A stretch of DNA of 64,000 bases from Patiria miniata. Taxonomy: Eukaryota; Echinodermata; Asteroidea; Valvatida; Asterinidae. Shown piece after piece: positions 1 through 12,900 of the stretch. The translations under genes and the position numbers were made by a program. A model generated the notes under the pieces. The model was given only the letters and a program-made list of their open reading frames with translations. It did not search any database and was not told the DNA's origin. The stretch spans positions 3,291,001 through 3,355,000 of the forward strand of contig NW_024037072.1 of the NCBI RefSeq assembly GCF_015706575.1, written 5' to 3'. Within the stretch, counting starts at the first letter, position 1; the number at the start of each line of letters is the position of its first letter.

Positions 1-626
1 CCTAAGTAGTGGGTTTATAATTCTGCGAATCCATGAATGGGTGCACGCAAGCATTGACCCAATGTACACGTGCTCGCGGTTGCTATTATTTGCCAGTTCA
101 GTGCGTGAAATCGCTAGCTGCAGTCGCCTGAATGAGAACGTGTCCCAAGTGCTGATTTTGGCCGCAATTCAAAACATGACTCGGCAACTTTTGAATTGAA
201 ATCGACATCCTAGAATATTGTTTCCTTGAAAAATACAGCATTCACTGAGCTAAAAATTCATCAGGTGAGTTGTTAAGCATAAAGCACCTGTCTTTAGATT
301 TTGAGCACTTTTGTTGCTTCAAACGAAAATAACAAGGAACAAATGACAAATGAACTACCCTACCTTTAGTTTAAACCTTTAAAGAAGGGAAATAAAATGT
401 GAATACATGCCACTTTAATTTTAAACGCTTTTTGATGTTTTGTTACACCCCTTGGAGTGTTTATGAACCCTGTGGTTTTAAATGAGTAAAAAAAAAATTG
501 TGATAGTCGGAAAAGTTTTATCTGTTGGTCATATATTTCTCTTTTAAAAAAATGCAGACTCCACAAATCCTTCAAGAAATCGGTGTCAGTTTTTTAAAAA
601 TTTGTGTATTTGTGAATTTGTTTGCA

Positions 627-632
627 TTTATT
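627..632 (-). terminator. Candidate MCRS1 poly(A) signal
   Basis: AATAAA on the minus strand about 210 nt beyond the MCRS1 stop, the first canonical hexamer met. It would give a short 3' UTR made largely of a SINE fragment. No transcript evidence. Confidence 0.5.
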
Positions 633-674
633 CATTTGCCATTCAGCAGGATATCCAACAAATTACAGTTTTAG

Positions 675-826
675 AGGTGAGAGGAAAACCCCAGAATGCA
701 TGCAATGCCAGGGAAACCCACAGAATCAGGTAGCTACTTAAACCCAACCCGTATGTTGTCCTCGAGCGGGATTCGAACCTGGGTCACATTAGTGGAAGGC
801 GAGGAAAGAACCGCTACAGACAGGGC
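675..826 (-). mobile_element. tRNA-derived SINE fragment in the MCRS1 3' UTR
   Basis: On the minus strand it carries CCTCGCCTTCCA, then a B-box-like GGTTCGAATCC and a GTGGGTTTCCCTGG body. The same order of motifs recurs in the longer copy at 9214-9490. Truncated at its 3' side. Family name unknown. Confidence 0.7.
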
Positions 827-839
827 TGTAACAACAGCA

Positions 840-923
840 TCAGGCATTTCCTTTAATGGATTCGTTTTTGAAGGCGTTGATCAGTTCCTGGTTTATCAGA
901 AAGATGAATCGAAGACCCGCAAT
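840..923 (-). CDS. MCRS1: MCRS1 last coding exon (residues 470-496 and stop)
   Basis: Acceptor TTGACAG, then IAGLRFIFLINQELINAFKN and a short tail ending at TGA (842-840). Vertebrate MCRS1 has a very similar IASLRFVFLINQDL as the last FHA strand. A 3.7 kb repeat-filled intron separates it from exon 11, so gene finders could easily miss it. A SINE fragment begins about 14 bp past the stop. Confidence 0.94.
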   Translation of the reverse strand: MAGLRFIFLINQELINAFKNESIKGNA

Positions 924-3900
924 CTGTCAAGAAAAAAAAAGGATATAACAAAACAAAATAACAAGCTCTTCAATGTTATAAATATAATATTTGACATGTA
1001 TGCAGACATGAACCTAAAAGTTTGGCTTACACAAAAATCTCAGATTATAACACAACATCTCCAGATTATGAAAAACTATTTAATACAAAAAGCCAGTTAA
1101 GAAATTTACTTACTCATACAGCTCAATTTTTGATGGCCTTAATAATTTATGTGATGGGTATGCTATATATTGCATTGAAGCTGTGTGGTGTGTATATGGG
1201 CCAGGAGATATTAAAGATATAGTTATAAGCGGAGGCCCCAAATTCCATGACACGGACCCAAATCCAGTCGCAGGCGGCAAAAGACCCAGACTCAAACATC
1301 ATGACTCATAACTTGTAATTTGTAAAAAAAAAAATTAATTTACCTTTTAAAAACATATGTAACCAAGGTACTCTTATAGGTACTCAAAAGAATGTTAATT
1401 ACACAAAATTGGGTCCTTTAAAATTTTGTTTATGTGGGTTTTTTGGGGTCATTTACAATCCTTATTTTAGTAACATACACTTGGTAAGCACATCAACAGA
1501 GATCCAGCTATCTCAGTGAATTGTTTTGAATGTTCTTATGAAGCTGTTTAAGCCTCTTTTGGGGGTGGGGCAACATTTTAAAAAGTGGGGGTCACATGTC
1601 GCTAACAGAAAATCGACCTGTAAAATGCAATCTTGAGGTTTTTTTGTTTTTGTTTTTGTTTTTGTTTCAATCCATTATAATTTGGCAAGAAAAAAACGTT
1701 TACATGTCAACTCATAAATTCTTTGGCTCCCATTAGGGGGGCGTGTCACACTTTTTTTCACAAAAAGGGGGGCATACGTGTATTCCAAAAGGAAGTTTAT
1801 GCGAGCCCATATGGATTATTGCGAATTCCTTCAAACTCTCACAAACACCTCTGGACACCTCAACAAGTGACAATCTGCTCCACCCCGTATTTTCTGTCAT
1901 GTTTTATTTTCAATGAAATAGTTTTTAAAAAATGAATAACATAATATAATACATTTGCGGGGTGAATATACAAGAGAGGTCTCCCACTGAAAAAAAGGCG
2001 CTCTCTCTTGCCCACAACATTTCAAAAAAGGCGTATATGGACCTTTAGGTAGCAGTCATCAAGGCAATACATTTGTCTTGCTGTGACATACCAGAAATAA
2101 ACCTTTTAAGCACTCATTGTTACTGAATTAAAATAACAAAAGATGCCCTATAAGACGGCCGCTATACTCATAAAGTCTACCCATGAGGTCTAAGAAATAC
2201 GAAGGCTGCTCAAGTTTAAGGAATAAGTCAATCTGGCATGAAATGTAATCATGGCCTACGTCAAAGTGAAAATGCACAAAACGCTGCTCCGTCCCATAAA
2301 TTCAAAACTTTTATTTTTCGATTCATTGACATTCAACGGTTGTATTCAAAAATGCTATCAAAAGCTTGGAAAACACAACGACTATCCTCTATCAATAGAA
2401 TTTCTGTAGAAATATAACTATGCAGTTTTTCTAGTATATATTTTCCTGCTCAGTCTTGCAATTGACTTTGTATTTCGTTAATCTTTCAGAAATTTGAGAT
2501 AATTAACACACTGTTATAATGCAACTCAAAATAATTATAATATACACGACTACATGTAATTGTCGCACAGATTTTTCATATTATTCAGGGAATTATTGTA
2601 ATTAAGGGAATTATTGTTGTTAATGTATTTTTACTCTGTTGGACGGTTTTTAATCAAATTTGGCATACTACTTTTAATTGGATAGTTGTATTTTTGGGAG
2701 ACAGGTGTTTTTACCAATTAATCTGAATAAATAAAGTATTATTCCATCCTGTATGCTCATTGTCTCTGTCCCTTTGCCAGATTCATGCTATTGTGTCTCA
2801 TTCAGTGCACATCACTGGAGTTCGTTTCATTCCCTTTAACCCGTTTCTATCATTCCGTTCCCCCTGTGAGCGTCCTTCGTTTGTCTTCTAAGGCCAAAAA
2901 AAAAAAGTCTCCGGTTTCTGGTATGGAGCTTGCCCAAAAAGTGGTGTGGCGACGCGGCTTTTTTTTTTTTTTTTACCTGATGTTTTTGCTTCAAATGTCT
3001 GCTGATGACTGCAAATGGTGCCCGACTAAACTTAGTGCAAATATATGGGAGTCCAGAGAGGCCACATAAAGCTTATTCTCGACCATAACCCAATCTAAAA
3101 ACACCTTAAAATTGTGCAGCAGCATGATTCCAGTCAAACCAGTGAGTTTGGCGGTTTTGAGACATCATCTTTCATTGAAAAAACAAACTTTTTCATTTTG
3201 CCGACGCGCATGGCTACGGCGACGCGGGCGCATACCAGAAACCGGAGACTTTTTTTTTTGGCCTTAACTCAAAACTCTGTTTTCCACACCAAATTATAAG
3301 GGATTGTAACAAATACAAAAACAAAACAAAAAAGCTCAAGATTGCCTGTTACAGGTCGATTTTCTGTTAGCAACGTGTGCCCCCACTTATTTAAAAGGTA
3401 GCCCCACCCCCAAAAGAGGCACAATTGTGGAATTTTTTTTCTTTTGATGTAGCACTTGAGTTAACTGTCCAAATATGAAAAAGAATTTTTTTTTTTTTAT
3501 AATTTTTTACGCGCGAAGCCCCCCACTTTTTAAAATCATGGCCACGCCCACAAAAGGGTCAGAAAAAATGGCATCAAGTGGTTTGGAACTTCTGGAGGTA
3601 TCCTCTAGTGATCCTGAGAGTTTCAAAGAATGTACCTGAAATTGCATATGGGGGGTCATTTTCGACCGTAAGCCCACTGACTAGAAGGACACTATGATTT
3701 AACATGCTGCTTAAGCAAATGTTTAACCCTTTCCTTCCCATTGGCGACTTTTGTCGACAAGAAGTACCCCCCTGCTGGTTCCCATGGGCGACTTTAGTCG
3801 ACCAGGAAACCACACACAAAACATCCTCAGCACAGATATATTCACTACTTTTCAGAAAGGCAGCATGTTGATATGTTTGGCCGCCCATACATCAACTATA

Positions 3901-6900
3901 TACCAGCTAAAAGAGTGTTTTCGGATCTTTCTAATGGTGTGGTTTATTCATAGTGTTACCATTACAAAAACATGAGAAAAGTGCTTCAGAAAGTATCCAC
4001 GCACAATTTGAGGTATGGAGTGCCATTAGGTCATGTGGTGAAATGGCTTGCAGTTTGATAATTGGGACCAGATGAACAAAAAGGCATAACTTTCTTATAT
4101 TTGCACGTATGGACTTCATTTTTACATCACATAAAAGAGTAAGGTTCCAGGAACAAACTTTACACACAGCACCTATGATTTTAATCACTCCTTGGCAGTG
4201 AAAATCTGGGTTGAAAAAAGTGAGTTTTCGACTCGTGCTCATTTTTTCACGCTCTAGTGATTTCCGCATGACTGAGCAAACAATTCGGTCCTGGGGAGAG
4301 CCAAGTCAATAAACAATGTGGGCATGAAAGGGTTAAGGAAGGTCGTTGGCCTACAAATGTAAATAACTTCAAAATTAGTAATATTTTAAAATAAAAATGC
4401 GCTATATTATTCTAATTACTAACAAATTTCATGAGTCAAAATTTCAGCCTTGTGTGATTTTTTAATTAAGAAATGGGAGCACAAAACCTATCAACTGTTT
4501 TTTGCATGCATGGGCTGCTAACATCCTTTTCTTTTTCACATGGAGATTTAAAGTCTGACATTGAATGGCTCCTAAAGCTAGTGTGTTTTTTGCAAATATT
4601 GTTATCAAGAACCCTTACCTCAACTACGGAGTTGTTATTGAGTTTACTCTTCATTCCTTTGATGATGGCTTTGCCGTCCACGTGGATGGCCCGTTTGCCC
4701 TCATTAGCGATGTAGAATTCCCCGTTGTTTCTGAGCTTGATCAGGCCCTGGCGCCGGGATATCTTCCAAGCTGGACCTTCCAGTGAGAGGTCGACGTCGA
4801 TGGTGGTGTCCGAGGTGGAGCGGCCAATTGTAATCTGTCAAAAGAAAGTAAATTATTGAATTGATTTCCCATTTGATGAAATACAAAATGTTTAAAGGTA
4901 ATATACAACATTTGCTTTTGATGTAATTTTCAGATATGGATGGATTGGCCGTTAGTATTCATAGCAAATATTGTTTTGTGTTCTGGGATGCTGGAAAAAA
5001 AAAACAAGAAAAAATGCTGTTCTTGTAGTCTGGTTCCCTGATCCTACCTCAGAAGAAACAAAGCAATTTATAGAGGTCGGGGAACTGTCAGGTCAGGGAA
5101 CCAGACTAGCTGTCTTGCACCCCTTAACGGATGTGTAATTGATAAAACAAAATTTAATTTGGTAAATTGGGGGTAGTATTTGGAAAAAAGACATTGTTGG
5201 AAATTAATACAAAATTCCATTTTTTTTGAAAATGACAGCACACCAGGTGCCTTGATTTCACAGGATCCTTGAGAATATTATTTACTTACAGTCAAGCAAG
5301 GTATTTCATAATAACCTGTTAGTTTTGTTTTTTTGATGTTTGCAAATGTTGTACATGTATATTGCCTTTAAGCTTTGAACGAGTACTCCTATTTACAAAG
5401 ATATGACATAAAAGGCCTTTGCTGCCGTCTGCCTGCTGGCAAATGTTTCTTACGCAGACAAATATAGTCACTGACCATAATACGCAATTACGCATGTGTA
5501 AGACATATCAGGTGATTAAAAAAAAAAATATGTATCACGAGAATATCAAAGCGACACTGTGGCATATTGTTAAACGGTGTTTGATTTTGGATACTGGATG
5601 CAGTATTAGTTAGAAAACCCAGTGATGCAATGTATTTCGCTCTTTTTTGTGAATTTTCTTTGCTGGATGTGGGTGCGCTAGATGCCACTGACCTCATTTG
5701 ACCTCATAAGATATCTGACCAGACGACCTCTCAGCACGGCTAGAGTCTGACCGTCAAACGCCGGCGATGTCATTCCTGGGAAAGGAAGAGGGAGACAACA
5801 ATTGAATTTAAGGTCAATAAAACCTAGAAAACAATGGAATACATACATCACATATTTCTTGGTAAGGGATTTTAAAATGAAACTTTTACCCCTAATCCTC
5901 CATTAAAGGGAACATGCAACATTTGCTTTTGCTGTAATTTTCAGAAATGAATGGATTTGTGGGTTAGTATTTCATAGGAAATATTGTTGACTTGTTTGAA
6001 GTTTTGTGTTCGTAGATGCTGGGAAAAATCAAGAAAAACAAATGTTCCTGTAGTCTGGTTCCCTGACCCCACTTAAGATGAAACAGAGCAATTTATAGAC
6101 GTCAGGGAATTGTAAGGTTGGGGAAACAGTCTAGCTGGCTTGCACCCATTCATAGGTGTGTAATCGATTGCAAACAAATGCAACCTAACTAAATAATGGT
6201 AATTCGGGGGCAGTATTTGAAAAAAGCCAGTTTTTTCCAACGCTGGTCGGCCGACCAGCATTGGAAATTGATACAAAAATACCACTTTTTGAAAATGAGG
6301 GGCACATCAGGTGCCACGATTTTACAGAATGCTTTAATCTGTCATTCTCTAAAAGTCCAGTAAGGTATTTTCTCATTAATTTGGTAGTTTTGTTGTTTGA
6401 TGTTTGCAAATGTCGTATATTCCCTTTAAGCTAATGCCTTACAGAAAGATAAAGGTCAAGCAAAGATATACATGTACACACTTTTTGAAGTACTGATTTT
6501 CATTAAGTCATCACATAGAGGCAGAGAGCAAGTCACCTTGTATATTGCCTGTTTTTTTTTCTGAATCAACTGCTTCCAACTCGCGCTATACTCCTAAGAC
6601 CGTACCGTGGTCACAAATGCTATAACCATGTTCATAATAAGGTGTCAAACTATTAGCAACCAGGAATAATAATAAAACCATTCTTATATAGCACATATCA
6701 CCGTGAGGTCCCTATGCGCTCTCATGAAATCAACAATTATACAAATTGAACAGATATGTTTTGACCCGGGTTTAGAATTGTTCTGATGTTTCGGCCTGTT
6801 TGACAATATCTGGTAAGTTGTTCCATAACTCAACTGCAGCTGATTGGAAGGAGCGGGAACCATATGACTTAGTTTTAATGACTGGGGGTGACAACAGAGA

Positions 6901-9900
6901 TTTATGGATAGAACGCAGATTTCTAGCTGGCCGGTACTCCTGAACTAAACTTTGAAGATAAACAGGGGCTGTACCATGGATACATTGATATGTAAGAACC
7001 AAAACTTTAAGGAAGTGAAAATGTGCACATGCTCAGTGATCCATGGAGTGTCAAAAAAAAGCCCGCTTTGTGGATCACCTTGAGGGGCGTGTTTTCATAA
7101 CAGACACCGTGCATGAACAGATGGTATCATGCGACTACGCATACGAGAGCTCCATTGTTTGGGACAAAGCACATGAACACACAGGTGCATGCGGGTATGG
7201 CAAAAAGTATGAAAGGCTAATTTTATTGCCGATTTGCACAGATGTGTAGCTTCTTTGCATAAGCATTACACGTAGCGTCTTTGCATAAGCATTACGTGTA
7301 GCGTCTTTGCATAAGCATTACGTGTAGCGTCTTTGCATAAGCATTACGTGTAGCGTCTTTGCATAAGCATTACGCGTAGCGTCTTTGCATAAGCATTACA
7401 TGTAACGTCTTTGCATAAGCATTACTCATACAGTGGTAATGCATTCAAGTGCTCCTCACTCTCTCTTGGTGACATTCAGCGAGTATTAGTGCATTGAATC
7501 TACACATTTACAAACAGTCTTCCTTTGTGTACTGTGGGTGGAAGCGTATCTTTCATCCTACCTGTGACGCTATCCACGAGGTATTGCCATTTTGTGATTT
7601 CGTTCTCCAGGTTTCGAATTTCGCGTTTCTGCCGCCGGTCAAACACGGACAACTCTGCAACAGAAGTAAAAGACACGGCACAACCATGTTAGGCCATTCT
7701 CTCACTCTCTTCAAGTTTTCTCTCGGCTAATGGTGACCCAATAAAATCCTACCACAGCATGAGCCATAATCCAGAAAAATTAAGGAAAAAAATAATCACA
7801 GTGATTTTTAATAATAATCTGTTCAAATTTACAATCTTTATAAAATACAATGAGGGATCAAATATTTCATCAATGAAAAAAATTATTTTAGGCTTTTCTC
7901 AGTTATAAATTACTACATTAAAAACAAATTTTGTTAACGGTAACCCTACTTCTCAGATTAACTAGTCGTTAACAATATTGTACTACAGAAAGCATGTGCA
8001 GCGATCATTCTTACCATGTTCAAGGATGTCATCTCTCTGATCCCTATACACCAAAACAAAAACAAAACAAAACTGATTACCAAAAATGAGAGAAAGGTCG
8101 ATGCAATACAAAGCCAGTGGGTTTCTTTTCCATTCCAAAAATTCCTGTTTCTCCATTCCAGAAAATCCCAAATTCTGAGATAAATTTAAAACCACACCAT
8201 AAGCTCATGAGTAATGAGAGACAAAGAAGTTTCTAGTACTTACTGGAGTTGGGTGTCGTCTAACATATCTTCAGCATCTGAGAAGTTGAGTACATGATCA
8301 CCCCTCGGCATTGGCTGGACTGTACAGAAGGAGAGAAAAAAACAGAGACAAAAAAGAAATATATCACCTGAACATCGCTATTAAAGTTGAATGGGGCAGT
8401 CATCCCTACAAATTTCGGTGAGTGATTTGCAAAGAAATTTGAAAGGATGATTTGTTGGCTCACCTGATTGGTCAGGCAGTACTCATTGCCTCAGTGAGTA
8501 ACCAATCAGAGTGAAGGATACAAAAGACTGCAAAGTGATTATTTGTCGGCTCATCTGATTGGTCAGGCAGTTTACACTGCCTCTGAGAATAACCAATGAG
8601 AGTGAGAAATAGAGATGATGTGTCGTCTCATCTGATTGGTCAGGCAGTGAACATCACTTCAGTTAGTGACCAATGATAGGACAATACTGCAAAGCATGAT
8701 GTGTCAGCTCACCTGATTGGACAGACGGTAAAAACTGCCTTAGTGAATAACCAATCACAGTGACAGATATAAAAGCCTACTCAATGACAATATGTCAGCT
8801 CACCTGATTGGTCAGGAAGCAGGTGATACTGTTTCATGAGCAGCCAATGAGTGTAAAGAGCTTTGGCTGTCCTGGCTGGATGGAAGGAGGTTGGATTCTT
8901 GTTGACTAATTCTTGAAATGTTTCCACGGTTGGTTGACTAGTCTGTAAAAAGAAAAAGTCAAAGAGAGTAATAGAGATTATATTCTGTTTGGACAGACTT
9001 GAACTTTGTGAAGTTTTTTTTTTCAAAAGCTACAAATACCGTGTCAACTTTTGAGCACTGGCAGCAGTAATGGTACAGTCACAAGTCCTGTCACAAGTAA
9101 ATCACAAATCCTTTCACAAGACCACTCAAAAGTAAACAGGGGTGTCTAATAACAAAGGAATGCCTTTGTCACGGTTCATTTGAATAGCTTGACTTGGGCC
9201 TAGATGACTTGTGATTTATTTTATTTATTTATTTCTGGTAATGAAACCAAGGATTCCTCAAAAGTGCCCTAGGCACTGTAGCTCGCAAGCCTGAGGAAAC
9301 CTATAGAGACGAGATAATGAGAAGAAATTCCAGTTTTCAAGATGGGAGGAAAACCCCAGAAGAATATTAAGGGGAAAACCCATGGAATCAGTGGGGACTG
9401 AAAACCACATCCACATGTGGACCACGGCAGGAATCGAACCCGGGCCACAGCGATGGAAGGCGAGGACAGTAACCACTGCGCCAACCTGACTCCCCAATGA
9501 TGGACTTACGACAGAATTGTGAGGATCTGTGATGGACTTTACTACAACACACACTGGCAGGGGTTGCATCACTTTATTCAAAATAACAAACTTTCTATCT
9601 CGCTTTCCTTCGTTGTTGAGAAACGAGTGAATGTAGACTTACGGAAGTGACTGTACCGAGCAACTTTTCTTCGTCTTCGCTGTAGATAGCTTTACTGACG
9701 ACAATAGCCTTGACTTCTGGGTGTAACGACCGCATTGCCTGCTGGGATAGCCTGGAAAACAATATCCAAAAAATTACACAGACGTGCCCTGTAACAACAC
9801 ACCAAGGATACTGGTTGAGTCTAATTTTAAATACCTTTTATTTTATTTTTTAAGTGCGCTTATGATTAAAAATTACAGTCAGAAGTATGCCATTACTAAT

Positions 9901-12900
9901 TGTCACAACACAGTCATGTGCCAGTTTAAAGGTGCTCACAATTCCTGACATTTTCATAACAAGATTTTGAGATGGCAGATCAGTTCATGAGCTACAGATG
10001 TCGAGATCTCCCTAACAAATATTTAATAGGTCCATCACAAATTTTACGTAAACAGTAAAAACAGCCATGGATTGACATCACATATGGAAGTGTACATATT
10101 CATTAGCTTAAAGCTATAAAGGTAAATTACTAATTAGCTACACTGTAATTAGTATACATACACTTTTCTACCGTTGAAAAATGGAGGAAAAAAACATGGT
10201 TCAAAATGAAGATAATTAATTTGTATATTATAAACTTGAAAGACAGAATCAACCTACTTTGATATGACGGGGTCATACAGCAGAGCGTACCATCTCTCCT
10301 CGACCTCCTTCAGAGTAAATCGACAGGAGAACTTCACTCCTTGGTAAACAGTCTCCAAGTCATTGGTCTGACAGAAACAAGATTGTGAACCCATCAAACT
10401 AAACTGTTGAATGGGATGGTGCCAGACTATTTATACATTCTAGCCTCACTTTTTTTGTTTCTTTGGCTTAAAACATTAGGGTATGTTTAATCACAAATTT
10501 GAAATTACTCATTAGAGCAGACTGGTATAATGTGTAATTAACTACATGTCGTTGCTTTCATTTCTCTTTGTAAGTTCTAAAAATGAAGATTTTACCTCAC
10601 TTTACATTCGATATGGCCGACTCGTGAATAAGGCCCATTATGGTAACGAGTCGCCCGCTCCTCCAGCGAGTCACCCACTAGGAGGGTGATCAACTCATGA
10701 GCTATCAACTCGTGAACACACACTCATACACAACCCTAGTACTCTGTAGTATAGCTGTGATGTTTTGCATATATTACCATTGAGGATGCTGTTGTTACAC
10801 AGATAAAGTTCTGAAGAAATGCTGCGTGAAAGGATTTAGTTGCAGAGTTGCAGTCAAGCCATTACAAGTCAAAAAGTCAATCACAAGTCATCAAATGTCA
10901 TAAAAAGTCAATCATAAGTCATAAAAGTCAATCATAAGTCAACACGAGTCAATCATAAGTCATAAAAGTCAATCATAAGTCATCACAAGTCAATCAAAAG
11001 TCATAAAAGTTAATCATAAGTCATCACAAGTCAATCATAAGTCATCACAAGTCAATCATAAGTCATCACAAGTCAATCATAAGTCATCACAAGTCAATCA
11101 TAAGTCATCACAAGTCAATCAAAAGTCATCACAAGTCAATCAAAAGTCATCCAAAGTCAATCATATTAAAGTCATCACACGTCAATCATAAGTCATCACA
11201 AGTCAATCATAAGTCATCACAAGTCAATTAAAAGTCATCACAGGTCAATCACAAGTCATCACAAGTCAATCATAAGTCATCACATGTCAATCATAAGTCA
11301 TCACAAGTCAATCATATGTCATCACAAGTCATCACAAGTCAATCATAAGTCAATCATAAGTCATCACAAGTCAATCATAAGTCAATCATAAGTCATCACA
11401 AGTCAATCTTAAGTCATCACAAGTCAATCATAAGTCATCACAAGTCAATCATATGTCATCACAACACAATCACAAGACATCCAGTCTTAAGTCAAGGGAC
11501 ACGATTTCGTTAACATTGTTCATCCGTTGCTTCTTGAGATCTGACTAGTGACTGGCCTGTGGTGATACAGTTACCATTCTGGCATTTGTTTCGGCCAATA
11601 CCATACCTGCTGTACAGCACTGATAAGCAGGAGGTCATCCTGTGGTTTCCATCGTCCGTGATCTTTAGCGATGGACAAGAGGGATTTGGGCTTCTTGGAG
11701 CGACGGCTTGTTGAGGGGGGTCTGTGAGAGGAAGACGGGCGATGACTGTGGGATGTAGACGGGCGGGAGGATACCTGCGTGGTGATGAGAAACAAATGAG
11801 CAAGATAACATGAATAATAAGCCTTCAGTCGACTTGAGCAACTCTGCTCTGAAATGCAACTGAAGTGATTCCACCCTCAGAGTAATGACAGCGTTCTTTG
11901 GAAGGATCAACTTTCGGTGGAACCTGATTTTTCCAAGAGTCTAATAAACGACAGCTTTTGAGAAATTTGAGGATGTCAGGAATCCAATGTGATTGGAAGA
12001 AAGGGATTCCATAGAGCTTTTTCCGACCTGTTTTGTGAGTGAAATCTTACACTCGGAGGGAACATTAGGTAATAAATGATCTAGCTATGAGTGCAGGATA
12101 AAACATTCATTACACTGCTAAGTCCTTGTATTTTCTTTTCTTTTCACTAATATTCACTTCATAAATGAATTTTAGGATTTCTCCTTTCAAACGTAAACAT
12201 TTGGAGTCACTTCCTAACTATATCTAAGCAAAATTGCAATTCCTTGGGGAGAACAAGAATTGATTCTTAAAATGTGTTGAGTACAAAGACTACCCCTAAG
12301 AACAATATTAACTTTAAGGAGTGTTGCCTTTATTAAAATATCGGAAAATTGACCGACTCTCTCTTTGCCTAAAAAAAAGCATTGATGGGGTGGTGGACCA
12401 CACAAAAAAGGATAAATCCAGACCTTTCTCCTTTCTGTGGTGGGCGGATGGTGGACAGGCGGCTTCACTATTTCCTTCTCTTTCTCTTTCTTTTCCTCTT
12501 TCTCGACAGGAGGCGGCTGACCGGACGGAGACGTCGTTGATGACACTTTGCCCTTGGAAGTCTAAAGATTAAAAAAAAGTGTTGACCCAAACATCATGGA
12601 TAACATAACTTATTTTCTGTGTGGAGTTTGCTACTTGTTGTTCTATGCTTCCTGTGTAGTTTGAATTTTTTTTGAATTTACGTTGTGAAAATCTAAATCC
12701 AAGTTACCTAAAAAGAGGCACATACTATCTGTAAAGGCATATAAGATCATTTGCACTTACCCTAAAAGTATTATAAAAATATTATCAAAAACGTTCTTGC
12801 ATTAATTAATATATTTAACCCAGCTGAATTCAACAGGATCCAACTATATCATACACCCATTGGAGCCTGTTGGAGCCTGTTGGATTGAGCAGTAAACCCC

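Larger units (their letters stand above)
924..4618 (-). other. MCRS1 last intron, filled with repeats
   Basis: No conserved exon seen inside. Holds a GTGGGG-rich repeat in three copies (1551-1665 direct; 3327-3424 and 3500-3560 inverted), an AGGCC-A(n) MITE (2891-3264) and a TTAA-flanked MITE (3723-4336). The rest is plain AT-rich sequence. Confidence 0.7.

Noticed and set aside
696-1100. 134-codon plus-strand frame
   Set aside because: Antisense to the MCRS1 last exon and the SINE; not a gene.
7246-7428. CRISPR-like look of evenly spaced repeats
   Set aside because: Units are contiguous with no unique spacers, in an animal intron; a minisatellite.
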